A stretch of 8,270 nt of DNA from an uncultured Atopobiaceae bacterium (lineage in GTDB: Bacteria > Actinomycetota > Coriobacteriia > Coriobacteriales > Atopobiaceae). The notes below the pieces were generated by a model that was not told the origin of the DNA, made no database searches, and saw nothing but the letters and a program-made list of their open reading frames with translations. The translations under genes and the position numbers were made by a program. The first letter of the stretch is position 1. The number at the start of each line of letters is the position of its first letter. Positions 1 to 6,649 of this stretch are shown here, in pieces. The DNA lies in the NCBI GenBank assembly GCA_944321005.1, contig CALUJT010000091.1, forward strand, positions 1 through 8,270. The letters run 5' to 3'.

Positions 1-1
1 G

Positions 2-355
2 GAGCCCGGGCGCACGGTGGCGCTGGCGGGCCATCGCGGCGCCGAGTGCGAGGCCGCGCTCGCCCGACTGGAGGCCGCGCTGCGCGCCGTCGGTCGCGGC
101 GACGCGCTGGTGGACGCGCCCGAGCGCCTGGCCGCGCGCCTTGGGGCGCGCCCGGGGCGACGGGTCCTCCTCGGCCCCTTCCTCATGGCCCTTGGTCGCC
201 ATGCCCGTCGTGACGTGCTGGGCGACCTGCGCGCGCGGCTGGAGGGCGCCGGCCTCGACGTCGCCGGCTGGCCGCACTCCCTCGCCGAGCTGCCCGCCGT
301 CCGGGCCCTCGTAATCGCGCACGCGCTCGCCGCGGAGCAGTTTTTTGTGGGATAG
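2..355 (+). CDS. CbiK-like sirohydrochlorin cobaltochelatase, C-terminal part (gene cut by window start)
   Basis: The reading frame is open from the window edge, so this is the last 117 residues of a longer protein. The C-terminal part follows the CbiK chelatase pattern: LLGPFLMALGRHARRD aligns with the CbiK segment carrying GDHA, and PAVRALVIAHALAAE with the CbiK tail (PAIR..FVAHL). CbiK inserts cobalt, or other divalent metals, into sirohydrochlorin in the cytoplasm for corrinoid synthesis. Two candidate metal-binding histidines are kept, H11 (ALAGH) and H67 (GRHAR). Several usual residues differ: the Asp of GDHA is Arg, the Ser-Trp segment after it is missing, and the usual GLGE reads SLAE. 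It may therefore be a divergent paralogue with another metal or substrate. A GTG at 17 could be mistaken for a start but lies inside the domain. Codons are very G+C rich, like yfcE and dnaK. The family call is recognised from memory; moderate confidence. Confidence 0.6.
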   Translation, partial: EPGRTVALAGHRGAECEAALARLEAALRAVGRGDALVDAPERLAARLGARPGRRVLLGPFLMALGRHARRDVLGDLRARLEGAGLDVAGWPHSLAELPAVRALVIAHALAAEQFFVG

Positions 356-358
356 AAT

Positions 359-387
359 GGGCGCGGCCGGCGTCTCTCGCCGCGCCC
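359..387 (+). terminator. GC-rich hairpin after the chelatase gene, candidate terminator
   Basis: The 9-bp arms at 359-367 and 379-387 (gggcgcggc / gccgcgccc) are perfectly complementary, with an 11-base loop, starting 3 bases after the stop codon. No T-run follows, so an intrinsic terminator is only likely from position and stem strength. Confidence 0.4.
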
Positions 388-478
388 CTGGAAATTAACG
401 TACTTTGGATTCTTCAGCTGAGAGGACCAACTGGGGTAACACAGTTATTTCAGGAAACCAAAGTACGTTAATATCCAG
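388..478. repeat. 91-bp palindromic element with 21-bp inverted arms
   Basis: Arms 388-408 and 458-478 are reverse complements at 20 of 21 positions; the single mismatch is 393/473. The inner 15 bases (attaacgtactttgg and its complement) match perfectly. The 49-base centre (409-457) is A+T-richer than the flanking genes and holds a small palindrome, tcagctga, at 414-421. There is no T-run after the right arm and no clear target duplication outside the arms. It could be a small non-autonomous mobile element (MITE-like), a structured leader of yfcE, or a protein-binding palindrome. What is seen is only the symmetry. Confidence 0.75.
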
Positions 479-511
479 ACCCTCCGGAAGACCGTGTCGA
501 AAGGACCGCCC

Positions 512-1060
512 ATGAAGCTCGTCATCGCCTCAGACATCCACGGTGCCGCCGACGCCTGCGCGCGGCTCATGTCCGCCGTCGAGGCGGAGTCCCCAGACCG
601 CGTTGTCCTCCTGGGCGACCTGCTCTACCACGGCCCGCGCAACGACCTCCCTGCGGACTACGCGCCCAAGCGCGTGATCGAGATGCTCAACTCCATCGCC
701 GACCGCGTGATTGCCGTGCGCGGCAACTGCGAGGCCGAGGTCGACCAGATGGTCCTCAAATTCCCCTGCATGGCGGACCACAACATCCTGGTCGACCCCA
801 CCGCCGAGGGCGGCCCTCTCACGCTCTTCCTCACGCACGGGCACATCTACGGCCCCGGTTGCCACAACAGCGTCGACGCGTGGCCCGCGCTGCCCGAGCG
901 CTCCGCCTTGGTCTACGGCCACACGCACATAAAGGTGAGCGAGAAGAACCTGGAGCACAACGCCTGGGTCTTCAACCCCGGCTCTGTGGGCATCCCCAAG
1001 GACGGCACGGCCAGCCTTGGCGTCTACGAGGGGGGACGCTTCGAGCACCGTCTGCTGTAG
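512..1060 (+). CDS. yfcE: YfcE-type metallophosphodiesterase
   Basis: This 182-residue protein matches the calcineurin-like phosphodiesterase YfcE (184 residues in E. coli) almost end to end. The metal-binding motifs occur in order: D8 and H10 (SDIHG), D36 (LLGDLLYHGPRN), N72 (VRGNCEAEVDQM), H109 (FLTHGH), and H137/H139 (VYGHTH), followed by the family tail FNPGSVGIPK. The family uses a two-metal centre, usually manganese, to cleave phosphodiester bonds in the cytoplasm; its natural substrate is not settled. The ATG at 512 is chosen because AAAGGA at 500-505 lies 6 bases upstream. An in-frame GTG at 494 would put that ribosome-binding site inside the gene, and the ATG gives the family N-terminus MKLVIASDIHG. 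The gene stands alone, after the palindromic element and convergent with the minus-strand module. All catalytic residues are present. Confidence 0.93.
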   Translation: MKLVIASDIHGAADACARLMSAVEAESPDRVVLLGDLLYHGPRNDLPADYAPKRVIEMLNSIADRVIAVRGNCEAEVDQMVLKFPCMADHNILVDPTAEGGPLTLFLTHGHIYGPGCHNSVDAWPALPERSALVYGHTHIKVSEKNLEHNAWVFNPGSVGIPKDGTASLGVYEGGRFEHRLL

Positions 1061-1073
1061 GGCCTTACTGCCG

Positions 1074-1104
1074 CCCCGGATGCTCCTCGAACGGGCATCC
1101 GGGG
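1074..1104. terminator. Shared hairpin between convergent genes, candidate bidirectional terminator
   Basis: The 10-bp perfect stem (ccccggatgc at 1074-1083, gcatccgggg at 1095-1104) has an 11-base loop. It lies between the yfcE stop (1060) and the stop of the minus-strand membrane-protein gene (1113). Neither strand has a U-run after the stem, so termination is inferred from the placement between convergent genes. Confidence 0.5.
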
Positions 1105-1112
1105 GCCCTGGA

Positions 1113-1556
1113 CTAGCGTGTGGTTCTGTCCTCGGGCGCAAAGATCGCGCACGTTACAACGTTGCTGAGGATGCCGAGAATGACAAACGCCTGAGGCGTC
1201 TGGGCCAGTGAGGAGTGAACCACTGATGGCCCGAAGGCGTTGTGCGCAGACTCAACGACTGAGAAAAACCATGAGGCAGCCCCTGTGATGATGAGTGCGA
1301 CGATCAGTTGGAAAAGTGCCCGCACGATGAGGTTTCCGCGCTTCTCCTTTCTTCGGGCCGCTCTCACGATAGCGGCGATTGAAAGGAGAACTGGCACGAC
1401 AAGGGCACTCGAGTAGAACGTGACGCCGAGTGCGTTTTCCCATGGTTTGGTCGGAAGTCCTATTCGGGGCATAAAAGCCGCTATTGCAAGCTGAAGAATG
1501 GCAAGGGTCTGGCACCCGGCTCGCAGGGCTCGGTGTCGAGTATCGACATTTCCCAT
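1113..1556 (-). CDS. Small four-helix membrane protein of unknown function
   Basis: The 147-residue protein has four hydrophobic segments, at about residues 14-30, 42-66, 76-100 and 121-140. A basic cytoplasmic-looking loop (RAARRKEKRG) lies at about 65-74. I do not recognise a family, and no catalytic motif is visible. The ATG at 1556 is chosen because AGGG lies 6 bases upstream and the gene then starts 25 bases after the amidase stop. An earlier in-frame ATG at 1610 would overlap the amidase by 29 bases and has only a weak GGGTGG ahead of it; it would add 18 residues. It is the last gene of the minus-strand module and is probably co-transcribed with the amidase. Possible roles are an immunity or helper protein for the exported enzyme, or an unrelated membrane protein. 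Expression as a gene is likely but unproven. Confidence 0.6.
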   Translation of the reverse strand: MGNVDTRHRALRAGCQTLAILQLAIAAFMPRIGLPTKPWENALGVTFYSSALVVPVLLSIAAIVRAARRKEKRGNLIVRALFQLIVALIITGAASWFFSVVESAHNAFGPSVVHSSLAQTPQAFVILGILSNVVTCAIFAPEDRTTR

Positions 1557-1581
1557 GAGATTCCCTAGGAAGAAGCCGGAG

Positions 1582-2598
1582 TTAACGGCGTATGCGATAG
1601 TAGCGTCCATCGATATCGGGCCACCCGGTATTGTTATCCCAATCGATATAGTCGGTTGTGTGTTGAGCGATGTATAGTTCGTCACCGGTCTTGCTGTGGA
1701 CGAAGCCGATGTGGTCCACCTCGCCGTCCCCTCCGGAGTCGTAGCCAATGAAGTCGCCCGCCCTTACGTTGGAAACGAGTGAACTCCAGCTAGTGGTGTT
1801 GTATCCGCTGCCCATGTATCTAGCAAATGTCGCAGCTTGAATCCAGGAGACGGAACGCTGATTGGTTGCTCTCCACCACCAGCCCTCATTGGTGTTGTAC
1901 GAGATGTCCATATTAACGCCGCCCGCATATAGGATTTGCGAGGCAAAGTTTGTGCAATCTGCTCCGATACCAAGCCAGGTCGTCTCGTATCCGTACTTAG
2001 TGTTGTGGTTGACGGCATATCTTTCCGCATAGCTCCGTGCCGCTGCGAGATCTATGCCCGAGTTGAGGGGCTCGATGGTGACCGTGCTCGGGCCGTTGAT
2101 GAGGGGGAGAATCTTCTCTGCTTCGGAAATGGCTTCTTCGGTGGACAGGTCATTTGAGTTTGCCCGATTCTCTAGCAAACCGAACTCTTCCTCGATTGCC
2201 TTGTTTGACTCGGGGTTTTCATAAATGTCCAAAAAGGCGAGGATGGTTGCCCACTCCCCATTCTCGATAGCGCCCTCGAGACTCATGGCATAGCTCTTAT
2301 ATTGCGAGGCGTTTTCAACGGAGAGCTCGGGTAGGCCATACTCCTCGGCCCGCTCGAGGAAAGCCGGATGCTCGCTCTTGAAGGCGTCAAGTGCGGCTTG
2401 CCCATCTGTGAATTCATCAAGAAGCTTGTAGGAGTGACCGAAGGCAGTGATTGATACCTTCTTGCGTGAAAGGAGGTTTGAGCTCTCTGATGGCGATGAC
2501 GCGAAAGCCTGTTGTGGGCTGAACGCGAGGCAAAGCGAAAGAATTGCGATGATACTGGCGAGCAGGACTGATGTCTTGGCCGGATGGACTTTCTGCAT
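1582..2598 (-). CDS. Secreted Amidase_6-domain cysteine hydrolase
   Basis: The 338-residue product has a signal peptide: basic start (MQKVHPAKTS), hydrophobic core at about residues 11-28, and a likely cleavage after AFA at 31-33. A region of about 150 residues of unknown role follows. The C-terminal third has the Amidase_6 (NlpC/P60-like) layout: AAARSYAERYA around residue 185, DCTNFASQILYAGG with candidate nucleophile C215, GWWWRATNQRSVSW, GDFIGYDSGGDGEVDH with H296, and IAQHTTDY with H313. All three expected catalytic positions are present. Related enzymes are exported cysteine hydrolases thought to cut amide bonds in peptidoglycan or peptides; the substrate is unknown. The ATG at 2598 is preferred because AGGAGG sits 6 bases upstream and it gives a normal signal peptide. 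An in-frame ATG at 2628 has only a badly spaced AGGA. The gene lies 133 bases after the regulator gene and just before a small membrane-protein gene. G+C is visibly lower than in yfcE or dnaK. Confidence 0.85.
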   Translation of the reverse strand: MQKVHPAKTSVLLASIIAILSLCLAFSPQQAFASSPSESSNLLSRKKVSITAFGHSYKLLDEFTDGQAALDAFKSEHPAFLERAEEYGLPELSVENASQYKSYAMSLEGAIENGEWATILAFLDIYENPESNKAIEEEFGLLENRANSNDLSTEEAISEAEKILPLINGPSTVTIEPLNSGIDLAAARSYAERYAVNHNTKYGYETTWLGIGADCTNFASQILYAGGVNMDISYNTNEGWWWRATNQRSVSWIQAATFARYMGSGYNTTSWSSLVSNVRAGDFIGYDSGGDGEVDHIGFVHSKTGDELYIAQHTTDYIDWDNNTGWPDIDGRYYRIRR

Positions 2599-2715
2599 TT
2601 GTGGCCTCCTCGGTATTGTGTCCGTCATCTTCCTGGTGGCGCGCCTACTTCCTCCTCTCTTGCGCCCTGATCGGGAGCCGTGGCGCCGAGGATAGCCGCT
2701 GTCTAGAACGCAGTA

Positions 2716-2758
2716 TGTAGTCAGGGGGCAGCTAATGTGGGTTTTCTTCCTGACTACA
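2716..2758. repeat. 10-bp inverted repeat across the regulator stop codon
   Basis: Arms tgtagtcagg (2716-2725) and cctgactaca (2749-2758) are perfect complements with a 23-base loop. The structure covers the last codons and stop of the regulator gene. In the minus-strand transcript no U-run follows, so it may be a weak terminator, an mRNA-stabilising hairpin between regulator and amidase genes, or an operator for the amidase gene. Function is not determinable here. Confidence 0.5.
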
Positions 2759-4999
2759 GCGAATACCTGCGAGTATTTCTTTGCGTAGCTCTTCGGTACT
2801 GGTGACGCGCAGTCTTTTTAGACATGCCCTGCGGGCCGCGCCGACGGTAGAGGCGGCGTAGTGCAGCTCACCGCTAATCTGGGCAACGGTTTTGCCCTGC
2901 AGGAGCAACATGGCGACATCAATTTGAAGCGGGGTCAAGTCATATGCGAGGAGATATTCCCTTGCCAGCAGATTGTTGTCCGACAGCTCTTTATGAACGC
3001 TCTCGACCAGCTCCTCCTGGCTTAGCAGAATGAGTCGTCTTCCAAAGTAGATTCCCAGCCCAGAAAACAGGAGAGCAGATAGGAAGACGGTTAAGAGCTC
3101 GAAGCCCGTTTGTGTTCCATAAATACCAAGGATGTCCACGTGATACGTGAATATGGAACCAATGACATTAAAGGCTATGCAGCTGATAATTAGGCCACAC
3201 GCCAAACCAAAAATGAAGAAAAGAGAATTGTTTCCCCTGAGGACTGCGGTGCTGTTCTCTGCGAGTAGCAGAAGCGAGAAGCCAGCAAGAAGCGTTGGGG
3301 CGTCACTTCCGCTTACCAAAAGAACGATAGAGAAATAAACGGGAAAGACAAGTAGCCACGTTTTGGGACGAAGGCCGCCTGAGGAAAGGGCGAGTATGCC
3401 GAAGGCGCTCAACAGGACGAAGAAGGTGAGTGCGGCGGGCATGAACGAGAACCAGTGGAGTCCGCGCCAGATCTCCTCCAGGGCGCAGCCGGTGATGGCC
3501 CCAAAGATAAGGCTCGTTCCCTGCGGCCCGTGAGCGACGTGACCGTGCGTCTCGGCAGGGCTGCTCTGCGAGGGCATTCGTAGAATGAGGACAGAGAGGG
3601 CTGTGGCGCTTGAAAGGGCCACAATGTTTTGGGGGAGGAGGGCGAGCAACGAGAGAAGGCCTCCGGACCAAACTATCGAGCTGGCACGAGGCCTTCTATG
3701 GCGCCACTCCAGAAATGCCGTGCTCCACCACCGGCACAACAGAGCGCCAATCACCGTATCGCAAACAAAACTCAGGACGTCAGAGTGAGGGATGCTGGGT
3801 GAGGCCGCCCGTACCCAGCAGACTAGGAGCAAGAGGCATCTTGCTGCATTCCGATTACCCGCAGTGGGGTATCTGTGAGCGAGAGGCTGTCTAAGGGGCC
3901 GCGACGAAAGGGACGCTGCGAGTATGCCGCCCCCCAGCGCATAGATGTGCGCTTGCCCAATGCCCCACTGGCCGTGGGGAGCTCCAACGGGAAGGAGCAA
4001 AGAGAGGCTCGCGACCAGCAGTGCAACCTCCGTAAAGAAAGGTAACCCTTGCATCGTGGAGTTTTCGGCAGTGCTCCCATTGGGTGCCGGTACGGATGTT
4101 TCGGAAAGGAGGGCTATGTCGATGGGGGCTTCGGAGACTGAGAGGCTCCCGTAGCGAGTCCGGAGCTCGCTGCTATCTTTGACGCCGATTTTCCTGTACG
4201 CACGTCGTAGATACTCTCTGACGGTTGATGACTTGATTTCTAGGAGCTCGGCTGTTTCGTGTGATGTTTTTCCCATTAACAGGTGGAGGACCACCTGACT
4301 TTCCCGCTCTGTGAGGCCAAGGGCGAGAAGTTCGTCCGGCAGTCTCCGCTTATCGGGCTGCATGTCTTTTCCATCCTCGCTGTCAGGCTTTCGCCTCTTC
4401 TCGTTGAGGACTCGCGCGAGGCTGACAAGCGCCAGGAGCACGAAGAACAAGGCGAGGTATGTCAAAGAGGATGTGGATTCTCTGGTTGGGACGACCCTTG
4501 TGAACAGGTTCCAAATGAGCGTTCCACATGAAATGAGATCCCAAGGTAGGGGCATTTGATAAGAATCCGAAGTCTCGGGGCTCGGGGTCACTGATTGGCT
4601 ACTCGCCGCCAATAGGAACAGTGGGATGGCGGCACAGAATGAAAAGATTCCGGAAAAGATGATTTCCGACAAAAGGGACCCGTATCCAACCGTAATGCCG
4701 ACAAGCCACATTGGCTGAGCAACAAAGCCTTGCGCACAAGCAAAAGCTAATGCGCCGGGCAGCGGGCGAAGAAAAACGGTGAGCTGGGGGATGTGGCTGA
4801 TCTTTTCGCGGACCTTCGTCGGGGCTCTCCCCGAAGATGCTGACGCGGCTGCGTGCCCAAGAAGGACGAGTGTGGCAACGTATGCATAGGCGCTTACCGG
4901 GCCTTCTGGGGTGAGCACGTGTTGAATTGTGTTGGGAACCCAGAGGGCCAGGGCCAGGGAGATGGCTGCAAGGGCCGGAGCATGGCGGAGCGCGCCCAT
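2732..4999 (-). CDS. Membrane-embedded regulator with two LuxR-type HTH domains
   Basis: The 755-residue protein reads as two membrane-plus-HTH units in tandem. Unit 1 has about six hydrophobic helices (residues ~8-28, 35-55, 81-105, 110-132, 153-170, 178-197), a basic stretch (EKRRKPD), and a LuxR-type HTH at ~224-284 (LTERESQVVLHLLMGKTSHETAELL...STVREYLRRAYRKIGV). A linker without hydrophobic helices (~285-317) leads to unit 2: about 10-12 helices (~319-655) and a second, more divergent HTH at ~686-745 (LTPLQIDVAMLLLQGKTVAQIS...STVGAARRACLKRL). An even helix count per unit would keep both HTHs in the cytoplasm. The family is typical of Coriobacteriia and is presumed to couple membrane sensing to transcription, usually with one HTH at the end of about 500 residues. 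GGAGG lies 6 bases before the ATG at 4999. The internal Met316 has no ribosome-binding site, so this is one long chain. Targets are unknown; the amidase downstream is an obvious candidate. Confidence 0.85.
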   Translation of the reverse strand: MGALRHAPALAAISLALALWVPNTIQHVLTPEGPVSAYAYVATLVLLGHAAASASSGRAPTKVREKISHIPQLTVFLRPLPGALAFACAQGFVAQPMWLVGITVGYGSLLSEIIFSGIFSFCAAIPLFLLAASSQSVTPSPETSDSYQMPLPWDLISCGTLIWNLFTRVVPTRESTSSLTYLALFFVLLALVSLARVLNEKRRKPDSEDGKDMQPDKRRLPDELLALGLTERESQVVLHLLMGKTSHETAELLEIKSSTVREYLRRAYRKIGVKDSSELRTRYGSLSVSEAPIDIALLSETSVPAPNGSTAENSTMQGLPFFTEVALLVASLSLLLPVGAPHGQWGIGQAHIYALGGGILAASLSSRPLRQPLAHRYPTAGNRNAARCLLLLVCWVRAASPSIPHSDVLSFVCDTVIGALLCRWWSTAFLEWRHRRPRASSIVWSGGLLSLLALLPQNIVALSSATALSVLILRMPSQSSPAETHGHVAHGPQGTSLIFGAITGCALEEIWRGLHWFSFMPAALTFFVLLSAFGILALSSGGLRPKTWLLVFPVYFSIVLLVSGSDAPTLLAGFSLLLLAENSTAVLRGNNSLFFIFGLACGLIISCIAFNVIGSIFTYHVDILGIYGTQTGFELLTVFLSALLFSGLGIYFGRRLILLSQEELVESVHKELSDNNLLAREYLLAYDLTPLQIDVAMLLLQGKTVAQISGELHYAASTVGAARRACLKRLRVTSTEELRKEILAGIRCSQEENPH

Positions 5000-5043
5000 G
5001 TCTTTCCTCCGATGAAGCTCATCGATACCGTTTGCTTGCGTAG

Positions 5044-5049
5044 ATTATA
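5044..5049 (-). promoter_or_regulatory. -10 box of the regulator gene promoter
   Basis: On the minus strand the hexamer reads TATAAT, a perfect -10 box, about 45 bases before the ATG at 4999. This predicts a leader of roughly 38 bases. No good -35 box is seen at 16-18 bases upstream, so an activator may be needed. A 5-bp inverted repeat (gcgta / ttacgc ends at 5039-5063) brackets the box and could be an operator. Confidence 0.5.
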
Positions 5050-5095
5050 CGATTCCTTACGCGGTTATCTGCGGGTTCTTTTGCGGACGCTGGTG

Positions 5096-5108
5096 GTGGC
5101 TTCGGCAC
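5096..5108 (+). repeat. Left copy of the IS target-site duplication (13 bp)
   Basis: The sequence gtggcttcggcac is identical to 6746-6758 and abuts the left inverted repeat of the IS. Counting one ambiguous G on the left gives 14 bp (5095-5108 and 6745-6758). Confidence 0.8.
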
Positions 5109-5137
5109 CGTCGGTTTCCAACTTCAGCGAGACACCT
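5109..5137 (+). repeat. Left terminal inverted repeat of the IS
   Basis: The 29 bases match the complement of 6717-6745 at 23 positions. The best conserved core is ccaac-ttcagcga-acacct. A 10-bp word in it, tcagcgagac (5124-5133), recurs 20 bases further in at 5144-5153, as though the transposase had two binding sites in phase on the helix. Confidence 0.82.
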
Positions 5138-5190
5138 CCGAGACTCAGCGAGACGCGTATCGATGAGTTCGGTGCAGAGTTGCCCCTTGG

Positions 5191-5218
5191 GAGCCGGATC
5201 GGCCGGCTCGGAACCGAG
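5191..5218 (+). promoter_or_regulatory. Leader hairpins next to the transposase ribosome-binding site
   Basis: A 7-bp stem (gagccgg 5191-5197, ccggctc 5203-5209) overlaps an alternative short stem, ctcggaaccgag at 5207-5218, that reaches into the AGGAGG at 5217-5222. The two cannot form together. Such structures in IS leaders can limit transposase translation from readthrough transcripts; here that is inference. Confidence 0.3.
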
Positions 5219-5227
5219 GAGGCGGAC

Positions 5228-6514
5228 ATGCCGAAGAAGGGGAAGGGGAAGAGGCCGTCGGAGAGGTCCTACGCGAGGCTGACGAGGCACGAGCGGCAGA
5301 CGATCGAGAGGATGCTGGACAGGGGCAGGGGCTGCCGGGAGATCGCGCGGGAGCTCGGGCGCGCGCCGTCGACCGTCGCCAACGAGGTCGGGAGGCACCG
5401 CTTCGTGACGTCGCTGCGGGCGCGCTACGGCGAGCCGGCGCCCGACGCCGGGGCGCTGGCGGCCGCGTGCCCGCGCCTGGGGTCGTGGCCGAGGTGCCGC
5501 GACGGCTGCAGCCACCGCAGGGCGTTCGGCTGCTCGAGGAGGCCGCGCGTGTTCTACAACGCCCGCATGGCGCAGCGCGCGGCCGACGAGGAGCTCCGGG
5601 GGAGCGGGCGCGGCATCGACGAGACGGAGCTCTCCGTCGCCTCGAAGCTCGACGCGATACGGGAGGGGCTCTCGCGCGGCCTCTCGCCCGAGCAGATCGC
5701 GGCGACGAGGCCGGACCTGGGGCTGTCGGCCTCGACGATATACCGCTGGGTGGGCGCCGGCTACGCCGAGATGACCAACCTGGACCTGAGGCGCAAGGTC
5801 GGGTACAGGCCGAGGAGGAGGTCCGCGCCCAGGCGCGCCGGGCGCCACTCGGCGCGCAGGTCGCACGACGAGTTCGCGCGCCTCGCCGAGGACGACCGCG
5901 CCGGCGCGTGGGAGATGGACACGGTGGAGGGCTCGGCGGCCGACTCCGCGCGCCTGCTCACGCTCTACCACAGGTCCACGAGCTTCCAGCTGGCCATACC
6001 CATGGCGGACGGCACGTGCGCCTCGGTCCTCGCCGGGCTCGGCCTCGTGCGCGGCGCGCTCGGCGCCGAGGGCATGCGGAGGGCGTTCCGGCTCGTGCTG
6101 ACCGACAACGGCAGCGAGTTCTCCGACGAGGACGCCCTCGCCGCCCTGCTCGGCGAGGGCGCGGGCGAGACGCGCCTCTTCTACTGCGAGCCCCGGCGCG
6201 CCGACCAGAAGGGCGGCTGCGAGAGGAACCACGTGGAGCTCAGGAAGCTGCTGCCCAAGGGGCGGGGCGTGAGGCTCGACCGACTGACGGGGGAGGACGC
6301 CGCCCTCGTCATGTCGCAGGTCAACTCCGAGCCCAGGGGCAAGCTCGCGTGGCGCACGCCCGCGGAGATGCTCCTGGCCGCGTTCGGCGAGGACGCCCGC
6401 GCGCTGCTCGACGCCTTCGGGATCGAGATGCTGGCGCCCTCGGGGCTCGACCTGACGCCGGGCTGCGTGGAGCGCGCGAGGGCGGAGAGGGGCGAGGCGC
6501 CGCTGGCCGACTAG
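5228..6514 (+). CDS. IS30-family DDE transposase with Cys-rich insert
   Basis: The 428-residue transposase cuts and joins the ends of its own IS. The N-terminal part has an HTH (LTRHERQTIERML...REIARELGRAPSTVANEV, ~18-54) followed by a Cys-rich segment with C81, C90, C94 and C102, resembling the zinc-ribbon insert of one IS30 branch and ending in VFYNA. A second HTH-like stretch, LSPEQIAATRPDLGLSASTIYRW, lies at ~152-174. The catalytic core shows D231 (WEMDTVEGS), D293 (LTDNGSEF) and E332 (GGCERNHVELRKLLPKG), all three expected acidic residues. At 428 residues it is longer than classic IS30 transposases, partly from the Cys-rich insert and a loop at ~307-316. The ATG at 5228 has AGGAGG 5 bases upstream. 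The frame is also open further upstream, but that extension runs out of the IS and antisense through the regulator gene, so it is not used. Codons are extremely G+C rich. Confidence 0.93.
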   Translation: MPKKGKGKRPSERSYARLTRHERQTIERMLDRGRGCREIARELGRAPSTVANEVGRHRFVTSLRARYGEPAPDAGALAAACPRLGSWPRCRDGCSHRRAFGCSRRPRVFYNARMAQRAADEELRGSGRGIDETELSVASKLDAIREGLSRGLSPEQIAATRPDLGLSASTIYRWVGAGYAEMTNLDLRRKVGYRPRRRSAPRRAGRHSARRSHDEFARLAEDDRAGAWEMDTVEGSAADSARLLTLYHRSTSFQLAIPMADGTCASVLAGLGLVRGALGAEGMRRAFRLVLTDNGSEFSDEDALAALLGEGAGETRLFYCEPRRADQKGGCERNHVELRKLLPKGRGVRLDRLTGEDAALVMSQVNSEPRGKLAWRTPAEMLLAAFGEDARALLDAFGIEMLAPSGLDLTPGCVERARAERGEAPLAD

Positions 6515-6550
6515 CCCCTCGGGGACAACCGGATGCGAGGACCGACGACC

Positions 6551-6565
6551 CGTCGCGCTGAGTCT
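6551..6565 (-). repeat. Inner inverted repeat of the IS, right copy
   Basis: The sequence cgtcgcgctgagtct is the complement of 5141-5155 (agactcagcgagacg) at 14 of 15 positions. It shares the tcagcg core with the outer ends. It lies 180 bases inside the right end, whereas the left partner is only 32 bases in. It may be an extra transposase-binding site or the remains of a shorter ancestral element. Confidence 0.6.
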
Positions 6566-6649
6566 GGAAGCGAGCCGCGGCGGGCGGGCGAAGCATGCCG
6601 ACCGGACCCATCGCGACGCCTCGACACGAATCCTACACCCGCGCGAACG

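Noticed and set aside
394..400. Relation of the yfcE palindrome to the IS right end through the shared word aattaacg
   Set aside because: The shared word is only 8 bases and the sequences diverge beyond it, so chance is a sufficient explanation.
388..478. Integron attC site or riboswitch
   Set aside because: The arm ends do not fit the GTTRRRY/RYYYAAC core sites, no integrase is nearby, and no known riboswitch core was recognised.
494..511. GTG start for yfcE at 494
   Set aside because: The ribosome-binding site AAAGGA would lie inside the coding region, and the ATG at 512 gives the family N-terminus.
1557..1610. Upstream ATG at 1610 for the small membrane protein
   Set aside because: It overlaps the amidase gene and has a poorer ribosome-binding site than 1556. 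It cannot be fully excluded.
4853..5227. Long N-terminal extension of the transposase frame
   Set aside because: It crosses the left end of the IS and runs antisense through the regulator gene. AGGAGG 5 bases before the ATG at 5228 marks the true start.
5057..6232. Open frame of 391 codons antisense to the transposase
   Set aside because: It crosses the IS boundary and its product is Arg/Ala/Pro-rich low complexity, so it is a shadow of the transposase gene.
5467..6561. Open frame of 364 codons on the same strand as the transposase in another frame
   Set aside because: The product is Arg/Ala/Gly-rich with no motif, while the transposase frame has all catalytic residues.
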